A stretch of DNA of 64,000 nucleotides from Actinernus sp. WN-2022. Taxonomy: Eukaryota; Cnidaria; Anthozoa; Actiniaria; Actinernidae. The DNA lies in the NCBI GenBank assembly GCA_030867875.1, contig JAOWCC010000075.1, positions 18,582 to 82,581 of the forward strand. The letters run 5' to 3'. The notes below the pieces were generated by a model, which was not told the origin of the DNA, searched no databases, and saw only the letters and a list, made by a program, of their open reading frames with translations. Shown here piece by piece: positions 10,901 through 17,912 of this stretch (its first letter is position 1; the number at the start of each line of letters is the position of its first letter). The translations under genes and the position numbers were made by a program.

Positions 10901-11615
10901 GGTAAGGAAGTTAGTATCCAAACCAAATTATCAACATCGAACTATATTCTCTGAGAACTTGGTAGCCATACACATGAAAAGAATAAAGGTAGTATTTGAC
11001 AAACCAATATACTTGGGTATGTCTATCTTAGATATTAGTAAGTCACTAATGTATGACTTTCACTATAATTATATTAAACCTAAGTATCATGAGAAAGCGA
11101 AACTCCTTTTCACAGATACAGACAGCTTGATGTATGAAATAGAAACAAACGATTTCTACAAGGATATAGAAAACGATATACTATTAAATTTCGATACAAG
11201 TAACTATCCAAATGATCATCCATCAGGTATAGGAACAGAAGTCAATAAGAAAGTTATAGGAATGTTTAAGGATGAAGTAGGTGGTAAGATCATCACTGAG
11301 TTTGTTGGACTGAGGGCAAAGTTATATGCATTCAAATACTGCGGCATAGAAGAGAAGAAGTGTAAGGGTATTAAGAAATCAGTTGTTAAGAACGACATCA
11401 CATTTGACAATTATAAAATATGCTTATTTGATGGTATTCCTCAGATGAGAAAGATGAATGTAATCAGAAGTCACTTACATGAAATTTATACAGAAGAAGT
11501 CAATAAGGTAGCATTATCTAGAGATGACGATAAACGAAATATCAGTCCTGATGGTATTAATACTTTAGCACACGGTTATAAGAAATCGGTAGTACAGACA
11601 AAAAAAACGAATTGA
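7971..11615 (+). CDS. polB: DNA polymerase B, protein-primed type
   Basis: A 1214-residue family B polymerase of the viral/organellar type (DNA_pol_B_2) that would replicate the element from its ends. Exonuclease motifs: YADFE (D410, E412), HNLSGYDAH (D561) and SDVILLAD (D719). Polymerase motifs: A, LDANNLYGWAM (D815); B, NNSTFGKTMEN (from 952); C, TDTDS (D1049, D1051). All catalytic residues are present. The N-terminal 400 residues are family-specific and include a C2H2-like finger (CNRCLNSF..., about 355-379). A Cys/His block CHICGG...DHCHITGKYRG (510-541), of the kind seen in Polinton polymerases, sits between exonuclease motifs I and II. No separate terminal-protein gene is recognised, and the N-terminus is a candidate for that role. 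The ATG is preceded by TATTATTGGG. The gene converges on the integrase with a 10-bp gap. Confidence 0.97.
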   Translation: MSGNAQNVMDMEVPEINVPILKPVVYSKPKASSKSTKNAMNAFVDEILSLVPEANKKVDERIKKIREEINKLYDTNKPRPQPRQYKTAIKGFLKTFRIEGQEIDYKTYVDSNKQRVINLINQQDKSIKMKFILTCEFTKEDMNTGSPVTTIGNFHSRIEIIMEATDISDMFDNMMEEIIEKIETFQNEGSGWKFARVSYLDIHIDKHIPIKANSYLPLPKDLAIKKAIINMKNMDDECFKWCVTEAAYPRNRDNERITKRLKENSERLDWSDIEFPVSLRQIDHFERNNVLYSVNVFGYDNNEVYPLRISKFNRDQTINLLMISDGDINHYCWIKSLSRLLSSQVNKHHHKTYFCNRCLNSFKSEESLNNHIEYCSDHDAVKIELPKKGTMLKFKNYNRSMRVPFVIYADFECFTESISTCNPNDSESYTKQYQKHKPSGFCYLIKCFDDDVLKPKLVTYTAEFHGDDVAQKFISHLENSIKEIYNKFKFTKKVCMTGEDEIAYRKAISCHICGGELVGDKVLDHCHITGKYRGAAHNDCNINYQIPKFFPVVFHNLSGYDAHLFIKNLGVTEGEIDCIPTTDEKYISFTKKIIVDSFVKDGKNKNITRDIRFIDSFKFMQMSLANLVGNLDKSSCMNMKRFYKGKQLDLLLRKGVYPYDYVDSFQKLADTSLPPIEAFYSKLTSTSISKEDYEHANTVWKNFDMKSMKDYHDTYLKSDVILLADVFENFRDVCLKNYNLDPAWYYTSPGLSWDACLKMTKINLQLLHDIDMINMVEKGIRGGVSMISTRYSMANNKCMDNYDPLKPSKYIQYLDANNLYGWAMSRKLPTHNFKWMNKMELSKWYKYPSILEVDLEYPTDHHNLHNDYPLAPERLMINEVEKLIPNLNNKTKYIVHHDALKLYESLGLKITKIHRGIIFSESAWMAPYINLNTELRKEAKNEFEKDFFKLMNNSTFGKTMENIRNRVDIQLVTSENKVRKLVSKPNYQHRTIFSENLVAIHMKRIKVVFDKPIYLGMSILDISKSLMYDFHYNYIKPKYHEKAKLLFTDTDSLMYEIETNDFYKDIENDILLNFDTSNYPNDHPSGIGTEVNKKVIGMFKDEVGGKIITEFVGLRAKLYAFKYCGIEEKKCKGIKKSVVKNDITFDNYKICLFDGIPQMRKMNVIRSHLHEIYTEEVNKVALSRDDDKRNISPDGINTLAHGYKKSVVQTKKTN

Positions 11616-11625
11616 TAGTATGAGC

Positions 11626-12588
11626 TCATAGAACACTGTTTGGTGGTAGTTCAGTATCATGTGGTATGGTTTGTAATTCTTCTCTTACGAAACCTCGTTT
11701 TGGACCAGCTATTAAGAAATATAAGACAGGTTGATTTGTAGAGATGATACTACGTGAAATGTCATACATATCTAAACTCCATATTGGATCAGTTGATCTA
11801 TATCTATCACCTCCTTCAAGTTCTCCTGGAGCATATAAGTATCTAACCTTCACTCCTGCTGGTAATATCTTTTCATCTAATCCGACAGGCCTTTTATATT
11901 TATCTTCTTTATTTTCAACTTCTTTAGAGCTTATTGATTTTATAGGTTCTTTACCAGTAATTCTTCTAACGGAACTATTAATAGTTTTCAAAACACCAGG
12001 CAATATCTTAACCCACTTTCTTGATCTATCATTTTCCATTATCATTTCCTGAGCATATTGGTGACTGAATAGTTTTTCAGAAATAGTTCTGTTAGCCCTT
12101 TCAACTAGTGACTGTGCTCTATGGTTACCAGCTTCACTTCTTTGAATTTTAATATTATGTTTTTTCATTTCACCCATAAATTCTGTTCCAGGATCTACCA
12201 TTAATGTTTGTGGCCATTTTAGTTTCCTAGAATAAATCTTAGTAAAAGCTTTTGATACTTCCGTAGAATATTTAGATGTCAAGGGTTCGGCATCAACGTA
12301 TCTAGAAGCTATGTCGACAACAACCAAAGCATATTTGTAAGTTCTTCTATTGACAGTATCATGTGGAAGGAATAATAAGTCCGCTTGATGGATCTGATTA
12401 GGTTTCGATATATCCCAGTGAGGTCTTGGAACATATGTGGGAGCTGGTAAGTATATTTGCCAAATCGATTGTTTCTCAAGCCACTTTTTTGCAAGGTCTT
12501 CACTTACACTAGCAGCCTGTGCTAATTTATAAATAGCTGAATTTCCTTTCCAATAACCATTCGTTGAATAATATATTTTACTAAACAT
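11626..12588 (-). CDS. int: retroviral-like integrase (RVE fold)
   Basis: A 320-residue Polinton integrase that would join the element's ends to host DNA. The catalytic triad is seen as HQADLLFLP (Asp), MVDPGTEF (Asp) and SLVERANRT (Glu), with 30 residues between the second Asp and the Glu. An N-terminal KWLEKQSIWQIYLP segment leads into the core, and a basic region of about 100 residues follows it. I see no clear chromodomain. The frame is open to a TTG at 12636, but the first ATG at 12588 fits the family start (MFSKIYYS), and this avoids overlap with the divergent capsid gene. The divergent starts at 12588 and 12625 leave a 36-bp AT-rich gap that must serve both genes. Confidence 0.95.
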   Translation of the reverse strand: MFSKIYYSTNGYWKGNSAIYKLAQAASVSEDLAKKWLEKQSIWQIYLPAPTYVPRPHWDISKPNQIHQADLLFLPHDTVNRRTYKYALVVVDIASRYVDAEPLTSKYSTEVSKAFTKIYSRKLKWPQTLMVDPGTEFMGEMKKHNIKIQRSEAGNHRAQSLVERANRTISEKLFSHQYAQEMIMENDRSRKWVKILPGVLKTINSSVRRITGKEPIKSISSKEVENKEDKYKRPVGLDEKILPAGVKVRYLYAPGELEGGDRYRSTDPIWSLDMYDISRSIISTNQPVLYFLIAGPKRGFVREELQTIPHDTELPPNSVL

Positions 12589-12624
12589 ATATAAATAAGA
12601 GAATAGCTTATTCCTTATAGTATT

Positions 12625-13863
12625 ATGTCGCAACAAACGATTTCAGAAAAGCTAAGTGTCAGTCATGTTTATAAACACCCATTTGGATTGAAAGCAGAAA
12701 GTAGTCTAAATCGTATAACTATGAATCCATCTTCTGCAAGTCCAGGAGAAACTCTGTATGTCAATATTCCACAATTAACAGAGAATGTCGTTATTGTTCC
12801 TGGTAGCATAGCTCTACTATTCGATATTGTTATCACAGGACACGCAAATAAGAGACTTGTTAATAATATAGGAAGGAACCTAATATATAGACAAAAGGTA
12901 ATATTTGGTGGAGAAACTATTCAGGATACACAACGTCATGATCTTTTCCACACATATCACGATTTATACTTATCAATGGAAGAACGTGAAAATAGAATAA
13001 AACAAGGTATATCTTCTGAAGCTATGAGAAAGATGCGAGCAGGTGCTGGTGATAAGCCTTCTGACGTTGCTAAGGATACTGCTCTAGCAGCAATACATGG
13101 CACTAAGTATAAGATCCCACTTGATCATTCCATTTTGAACAATCATGGAGTATTCTATCCAAAGGCACTACCTCATCCACTAATATTTGAGATTACGCTA
13201 GCCCCAGTTGCAGAAGTATTAGTATATGCAGATACTACGATACCTCCTAATTATAAACTTACAAATATAGAAATGGAGTATTCGTGTATTTCGAGTGAAT
13301 TACTTGCGGGTGAGGCTGCATCAACGTATCGAGGAGGTAGAGGCTTCTTCTATGAGAATATAATTCTATATAAGACATTCAATATCAAGACAACGGATCT
13401 CGTTATCAATGAACATATTAATTTACCACGGAGGTCTATGACTGGGGTATTATTCTTGTTCACGGAAGCCTATAATGTTGGTACAAGAGATTCTGAAAAG
13501 TTTGCTAACCCAAAGATCACGTCTGTGATTATCGATATTGATGGAATGCCAAATCGTCTATACTCAAAGGGTATGCTACCATCAGATCTGTGGGATTCTA
13601 TAAGGAAACGCTTTCCAGGATTAGAAGGTGTAAAACAAAATGACTTCTATGCTAGTGATAAGTTTGCATTGTGGGTTGATTTGAGAACTTTTGCAGATAA
13701 TGATGTTCATGGAGGAGGATTGACACTGAATAATACACGAGATGGTGTAAGACTAGAGATTAGGAGAAAGTCTGGATCTTCTGCTGTTACCTGTTACATG
13801 TTTGTAGTGGCTGATGCACTATTCACTCTTATGAATAACGAACTCCAATCGATTATGTATTAA
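12625..13863 (+). CDS. putative major capsid protein
   Basis: A 412-residue soluble protein with no signal or membrane segment. It is the first gene of the rightward block and lies immediately before the packaging ATPase, the usual neighbourhood of the Polinton major capsid protein. It resembles conserved cnidarian and nematode Polinton proteins. The stretch from RNLIYRQKVIFGGE through YKLTNIEMEYSCIS has the beta-rich pattern seen in double jelly-roll capsids. That fold is inferred from context and resemblance, not from a catalytic motif. TATTATG forms the start. It might instead be another virion protein, with the 510-residue protein at 20886 as the capsid. Confidence 0.65.
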   Translation: MSQQTISEKLSVSHVYKHPFGLKAESSLNRITMNPSSASPGETLYVNIPQLTENVVIVPGSIALLFDIVITGHANKRLVNNIGRNLIYRQKVIFGGETIQDTQRHDLFHTYHDLYLSMEERENRIKQGISSEAMRKMRAGAGDKPSDVAKDTALAAIHGTKYKIPLDHSILNNHGVFYPKALPHPLIFEITLAPVAEVLVYADTTIPPNYKLTNIEMEYSCISSELLAGEAASTYRGGRGFFYENIILYKTFNIKTTDLVINEHINLPRRSMTGVLFLFTEAYNVGTRDSEKFANPKITSVIIDIDGMPNRLYSKGMLPSDLWDSIRKRFPGLEGVKQNDFYASDKFALWVDLRTFADNDVHGGGLTLNNTRDGVRLEIRRKSGSSAVTCYMFVVADALFTLMNNELQSIMY

Positions 13864-13881
13864 GGGATTTAGTATTAATAT

Positions 13882-14520
13882 ATGTATATGGAAAGATTAA
13901 ATGATAAGACACCTTTTCACTGTATCATTACAGGACCAACGGAATGTGGAAAGACGAAATACTTAATAGATCTTCTTAGAGGCTCCTTTCGCTATATATT
14001 TGAATACATAGTACTATTTTGCCCAACATACATAAATAATAAGACATACCATGGATTTGCAAAGGGTGATCCTAGATTTATTGTCTTATCACCTGATGCA
14101 AGTAACATAGATGAGATAAATGATTTACTATCATATTGCCAACAATTATTTACAGGTACCAATACATTAATAATATTAGATGATTGTGCCTTTAGTAAAG
14201 ATCTAAAACAGCGTTCTAACAAGTTTATTAATCTAGGGTTTTCAGGTAGACATGAAGGAATATCAGTTTGGGTATTAACTCAACAACTAACCTCAATAGC
14301 TAAACCATTCCGTGAAAATGTAGCTTGCGTTGTAGCATTTCATAGTTCATGCCAAACGGCAACTAAAACATTATTTGAAGAGTGTGGAGGAGACATGGAT
14401 AATGAAGATCGTAAGAAATTCGTAAAGCTACTAAAGTCTGAAAAGTATTCTAGGATATGTTTTTGCTTACGATATCCATTCCAGTGTTATCTTGAGATAC
14501 CTAATGCAATAGACACTTAA
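13882..14520 (+). CDS. DNA-packaging ATPase (A32/FtsK-HerA type)
   Basis: A 212-residue P-loop ATPase expected to pump element DNA into capsids. Walker A is GPTECGKT (residues 18-25). Walker B is TLIILDD (D100, D101). It is followed by a WVLTQQL motif (130-136) whose paired Gln residues match the sensor position in A32-like packaging ATPases. Its size fits the Polinton and virophage family. The gene follows the capsid-like gene by 18 bp and starts at ATG within TTAATATATG. Confidence 0.92.
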   Translation: MYMERLNDKTPFHCIITGPTECGKTKYLIDLLRGSFRYIFEYIVLFCPTYINNKTYHGFAKGDPRFIVLSPDASNIDEINDLLSYCQQLFTGTNTLIILDDCAFSKDLKQRSNKFINLGFSGRHEGISVWVLTQQLTSIAKPFRENVACVVAFHSSCQTATKTLFEECGGDMDNEDRKKFVKLLKSEKYSRICFCLRYPFQCYLEIPNAIDT

Positions 14521-14548
14521 GGAGATACTTAATATATATGATTATAGG

Positions 14549-15409
14549 ATGTCGCTAGTAATCAAGAGATTCGAAAATGTTGAACTTAATATGTCTATCA
14601 ATGCTTTCATAGATAGTAAGCAGAATGTTTATTTCAAAGGGAAAGATATTGCTATAGCCCTGGGTTATAAGAGAGCCAGGGATGCTGTCTTAGATCATGT
14701 AGATGAAGAAGATAAAATAGAATATAGAAAATTACAAGGTGCGCGTTTCACGTACCTTCAAAGGGGGCGGCGTTTCACCGCCCCCTTGCATAATGCACAG
14801 CCACATTCTATTTTCATAAAAGAACCTGGACTATATTCTCTAATTATGAGTTCCAAATTAGATTCAGCCAAAAGATTCAAAAGATGGGTCACATCTAAAG
14901 TTCTACCATCTATCAGAAAGTATGGATACTATAAGATGTTTGACAATCCCAACACACTAACATTCAAAATAGAAGATGAGTATGACCTGCACACAAAAGT
15001 AGTTAGTTATATTAGACGATTCTATCCTAACATTATAATGACAGCAGGTTTGGGTGAATTGCAAGATAGCTCAACTAAACGAATTGATTCTTATAAGAAA
15101 GGATATATGAAAGGGCAACCAGATATCATAATAAATAATTGTCACAAAACTTACGAAGGTTTATGCATCGAATTTAAAACCCCTACTGGTAATGGTGTCC
15201 TATCTAATGCACAAAAGAATTTATTAGAGAAGTATGAAGAGAATGAGTTCAAGTGCTTAGTATCGAATGATTACGATCTAATAATAAAAGAGCTAAATGA
15301 TTATCTAAAAGATATTAGAATAAGATGTAAGTATTGTAATAGGAAATTCTGCGCAAGTGAAACACTAAGAAATCATAAAAAGTACTTCCACAGAATAAAT
15401 ATGAACTAA
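14549..15409 (+). CDS. BRO-N / VRR-NUC / C2H2 fusion protein
   Basis: A 286-residue three-part protein. Residues about 15-125 match the BRO-N DNA-binding domain (KGKDIAIALGY...HVDEEDK...EPGLYSLIMSSKLDSAKRFK). Residues about 150-250 look like a VRR-NUC nuclease: GQPDIII (D192), CIEFKTP (E208, K210) and AQKNLL (Q222), a PD-(D/E)XK pattern with all key residues present. The tail is a C2H2 finger (C260, C263, H276, H281). A likely role is DNA repair or Holliday-junction cleavage in element replication, which is inference. Oddly, residues 63-80 (GARFTYLQRGRRF...) are encoded by an inserted double hairpin that lies in a loop of BRO-N and keeps the frame. Confidence 0.85.
   Translation: MSLVIKRFENVELNMSINAFIDSKQNVYFKGKDIAIALGYKRARDAVLDHVDEEDKIEYRKLQGARFTYLQRGRRFTAPLHNAQPHSIFIKEPGLYSLIMSSKLDSAKRFKRWVTSKVLPSIRKYGYYKMFDNPNTLTFKIEDEYDLHTKVVSYIRRFYPNIIMTAGLGELQDSSTKRIDSYKKGYMKGQPDIIINNCHKTYEGLCIEFKTPTGNGVLSNAQKNLLEKYEENEFKCLVSNDYDLIIKELNDYLKDIRIRCKYCNRKFCASETLRNHKKYFHRINMN
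14736..14788. repeat. double-hairpin module, copy 1 (inside a CDS)
   Basis: Two hairpins back to back. The first has stem 736-743 with 751-758 (offsets from 14000; one wobble pair) and loop CGTTTCA. The second has a G5-C5 stem of about 11 bp (14759-14770 with 14778-14788, one bulged A) and the same loop CGTTTCA. It is inserted in frame in the BRO-N coding region. The same module recurs at 15429-15480. Confidence 0.85.
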
Positions 15410-15428
15410 GGCTCCTCTTAAACAATAC

Positions 15429-15480
15429 AAGGGCCACGTTTCATGGCCCTTCAAAGGGGGTTGCGTTTCAGAGCCCCTTG
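15429..15480. repeat. double-hairpin module, copy 2 (intergenic)
   Basis: Starts 20 bp after the stop codon of the BRO/VRR-NUC gene. The first hairpin has a perfect 8-bp stem (15429-15436 with 15444-15451) and loop CGTTTCA. The second has a CAAAGGGG/CCCCTTG stem (15452-15459 with 15474-15480) and again the loop CGTTTCA. The stems differ from copy 1 but keep their pairing, which points to a conserved structure. It could act as a terminator or 3'-end element, or as a mobile hairpin. Confidence 0.8.
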
Positions 15481-15492
15481 AACAATGTAAGA

Positions 15493-15570
15493 GAGTTTAA
15501 CTCTTCTATTTTATTTATAGTCATCTCTCACCGTAGAGATGACTATAAATAAAATAGAAGAGTTAAACTC
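15493..15570. repeat. 36-bp perfect palindrome over the TBP-like gene start
   Basis: Arms 15493-15528 and 15535-15570 are exact inverted copies around the 6-nt loop CACCGT. The ATG of the next gene (15539) lies in the right arm, so the first ten codons are mirrored upstream. Confidence 0.95.
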
Positions 15571-16300
15571 CCTCTTCAGTTTAGATGCTATAGATGATAA
15601 ATTAAGTATAACTACAATGACAATAGTGTGCAAGTTCAATGTAAAATTCAATTCTGAAAATGCATACAAATATCTAAAGTTGAATAAGGCTGCCATAGTT
15701 TCCATCAACTATAATGACAAGGGCATTCAACAAGTGAGATCTTTGCTGAATAAGAAGAAAAAGGTTAAGAAGGGTTTCCTAAATCAAATGACCATCATCA
15801 TAAAATCAAATTTTGATGATAAATACATAAATATGAAGTTGTTCAATAATGGATCAATACAGATGACAGGTTGTAAAAGTATCAATGGTACTATTGAAGC
15901 TCTTAATAAAATGTGTATAGAATTGAGAAAGAAACATTTTGTTGATTGTCCAAAACTCTTAACCATTGATAATCTCTATGATTTTAAGATTAGCATGATC
16001 AATTGTTTGATGAATATTGGATTCAAAATAAATATAAAAATTCTATATGATTATCTAATGGAAATAGACATAGAGGCAATACTATATTTAGAAAAGCATG
16101 CATGCATTAATATTAAGATTGATAATGATATGGGAAAGAAGACATCCATTCTTGCATTCATAAGTGGTGCCATCATAATTGCTGGAGCAACAACTGCAAA
16201 GCAAATTAATGATGCATATAGATACATTTCAACTCTCCTGCTTAACAACTCTAGGAAGTTCGAATTAATTGTTGGATACATAAACGATAGTCAACAATGA
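15539..16300 (+). CDS. TATA-binding-protein-like protein
   Basis: A 253-residue protein with two TBP-like repeats, as in the saddle-shaped core of TBP. Repeat 1 spans about residues 24-130 and contains QMTIIIKS...INMKLFNNGSIQMTGCKS. Repeat 2 spans about 150-236 and contains ACINIKI...KKTSILAFISGAIIIAGATT. The (N)GSIQMTG and SGAIIIAG strands correspond to the S-G-K-hydrophobic-TGA strands of each TBP half. It is strongly diverged, as are TBPs of large DNA viruses. A likely role is promoter recognition together with the TFIIB-like protein at 22919-23887. Its start lies in a perfect palindrome, which could limit translation or allow self-regulation. The assignment rests on motif pattern; a profile search would settle it. 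Confidence 0.75.
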   Translation: MTINKIEELNSLFSLDAIDDKLSITTMTIVCKFNVKFNSENAYKYLKLNKAAIVSINYNDKGIQQVRSLLNKKKKVKKGFLNQMTIIIKSNFDDKYINMKLFNNGSIQMTGCKSINGTIEALNKMCIELRKKHFVDCPKLLTIDNLYDFKISMINCLMNIGFKINIKILYDYLMEIDIEAILYLEKHACINIKIDNDMGKKTSILAFISGAIIIAGATTAKQINDAYRYISTLLLNNSRKFELIVGYINDSQQ

Positions 16301-16306
16301 TAATAT

Positions 16307-16828
16307 ATGGAATCAATAATTGAAGAGTATATCGATAACAATGAAGAAGATATCCAACCAGTAAAAGCTCCAAAAGAGAAGAAGGTAAGAATCAAGAAGG
16401 AACCAACAGTAATCCCAACAGATATAGATGATAAGAGGGAATCCTTAGCAATCCTAGCAGTGTTGGGAACTATCAATGAATTCGTTGGAGTCAATATGAG
16501 TCTTGGTGATGTTAAGAAGTTGTCAGTAAAAGATGTTGAGAAGTATTATAATAGATACCAAGTCATAGTTGGTAACAAAGTTACTAATGGCTTAGTAGAT
16601 ACTGCTATAAAAGCTACTGTGGAAATAATCTCCCACATGGTTACTATAGATAATAATGAAGAATTATGCAATGATTTACAAACCAATGAATTAGTCAAAC
16701 AAGAACTATCGAATGCTGCTGGATATTTAGTATTGAAGGGGGGTAGAATAGTAGCTCTAGCAAGTGGCTTACTTCAAATAGCAAAACATATTAAGATTTC
16801 GACAACTAGTGAGAGCAAATTGGTTTAA
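16307..16828 (+). CDS. unknown protein, 173 aa
   Basis: I do not recognise this family. The first 40 residues are acidic and then Lys-rich (APKEKKVRIKKEP), followed by an apparently helical, soluble region of about 120 residues. There is no membrane segment or motif. It starts six bases after the TBP-like gene, with ATG in GATAATATATG, and belongs to the rightward block. Confidence 0.75.
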   Translation: MESIIEEYIDNNEEDIQPVKAPKEKKVRIKKEPTVIPTDIDDKRESLAILAVLGTINEFVGVNMSLGDVKKLSVKDVEKYYNRYQVIVGNKVTNGLVDTAIKATVEIISHMVTIDNNEELCNDLQTNELVKQELSNAAGYLVLKGGRIVALASGLLQIAKHIKISTTSESKLV

Positions 16829-16852
16829 ACATTAAAACGTATTATTTATAAT

Positions 16853-17191
16853 ATGTCGAGTGATAAGATATTTGATGATGACTACATTGATCGAATTACT
16901 AAGGAGGTAAATAATAAGAAAGAAACTCAGAAAGATCCTAAGAAGGTTGAAGCTGGAAAGAAGCTAGCAGAATACCGTAAGAAAGCTAAGAAAGAGGTAA
17001 GTACAGATGAGGTAGATCCCAAGTCTTACATACCTGAGTTATCATTCACGACAGTATTAACAATAGTTGGTATTGGCCTAACTGCTACAGACTTGTATTT
17101 TAGATATAGGAACAATAAAGTTGGAGAACCTAACGTAATAGAAGAAATAAAGCCATCTACAAAGTCATCCATTCATAATATAGGTATGTAG
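16853..17191 (+). CDS. small single-pass membrane protein, 112 aa
   Basis: The charged Lys/Glu-rich N-terminal half (residues 1-55) is followed by one likely membrane segment (about 65-83, TTVLTIVGIGLTATDLYF) and a short basic then polar tail. No known domain. It starts at ATG in TTTATAATATG, in the same direction and tightly packed with its neighbours. A virion or assembly role is possible but unproven. Confidence 0.75.
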   Translation: MSSDKIFDDDYIDRITKEVNNKKETQKDPKKVEAGKKLAEYRKKAKKEVSTDEVDPKSYIPELSFTTVLTIVGIGLTATDLYFRYRNNKVGEPNVIEEIKPSTKSSIHNIGM

Positions 17192-17208
17192 TGAATTGAC
17201 TTAAACCC

Positions 17209-17451
17209 ATGGTAAGATATGTAAGTATCATGGTAGAAAATAAACTTGTTAAAACATTTACAGATGCTGCTGTCGTAGTTGGACTTTCAGCTGGTGTTGG
17301 TTATCTAAGCAAAAAGATGATGAAAGAATCATTCCTAAATGATCCCTCATCAAGTATCACGAATTATGGCAAGTGGGTCTTAGTATTATCTGGAAGTACG
17401 TATCTGAAAGAGTATCTCGAAGATAAGAAGATATTACCAAAGTCACTTTAA
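17209..17451 (+). CDS. small membrane protein, 80 aa
   Basis: Two weakly hydrophobic segments (about residues 17-33, AAVVVGLSAGVGYLSKK, and 52-63, KWVLVLSGSTYL) around a polar loop. An ATG at 17230 is an alternative start that would remove seven residues. No family is recognised. It is supported mainly by tight packing between two other genes and the unbroken frame. Confidence 0.6.
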   Translation: MVRYVSIMVENKLVKTFTDAAVVVGLSAGVGYLSKKMMKESFLNDPSSSITNYGKWVLVLSGSTYLKEYLEDKKILPKSL

Positions 17452-17472
17452 CGAATATACATATTATATAAT

Positions 17473-17883
17473 ATGGCAACTATAGCAATAATGATTGGTG
17501 GAGCTATTTTAAATGCAACGACATTCGTGGGAGGATCGTATCTAGCAAAGTACCTATCAGGTAACAATTCAGATGAAGAACGAATTAGACATGACAAGGC
17601 TCTAGAAAAATACCAACGTGATATGGGTAAGTGGCAGAAAAGAAGACAAGGATATCAAGATTGGTTATCAGAAAAATATCAAAACAAAATCCACGCAGAT
17701 GATAATGACAAAGAGACTGACAACGCTTTTAGACTATATGCTCAAACACATCCAGATTTCAATTTGAATGAACCACAATTATCTAACTATTATAAACCAA
17801 GTAATAATCAGAAACAATATGAAATGGCATACGTGGGAGGTGGTATTATGGCTATAACATATATAGCTACTAAACTCGTATAA
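17473..17883 (+). CDS. conserved Polinton-type protein, 136 aa
   Basis: A hydrophobic Ala/Gly-rich N-terminus (residues 1-25), then a charged helical segment beginning NNSDEERIRHDKALEKYQRD, and a weakly hydrophobic C-terminus. The DEERxRHDKA pattern is familiar from cnidarian Polinton-type elements, though its function is unknown to me. It starts at ATG directly after TATTATATA. It may be membrane-anchored and part of the particle, which is inference. Confidence 0.75.
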   Translation: MATIAIMIGGAILNATTFVGGSYLAKYLSGNNSDEERIRHDKALEKYQRDMGKWQKRRQGYQDWLSEKYQNKIHADDNDKETDNAFRLYAQTHPDFNLNEPQLSNYYKPSNNQKQYEMAYVGGGIMAITYIATKLV

Positions 17884-17912
17884 AAAGATATTATATATTA
17901 TGAAATATAGAA

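Noticed and set aside
11626..12588. Retrovirus or LTR retrotransposon integrase
   Set aside because: No reverse transcriptase, gag or LTR is nearby; it lies between polymerase B and the capsid genes of a TIR-bounded element.
12589..12636. Longer integrase start at TTG 12636
   Set aside because: The added 16 codons begin with TTG, overlap the capsid-like start and do not fit the family N-terminus; the ATG at 12588 does.
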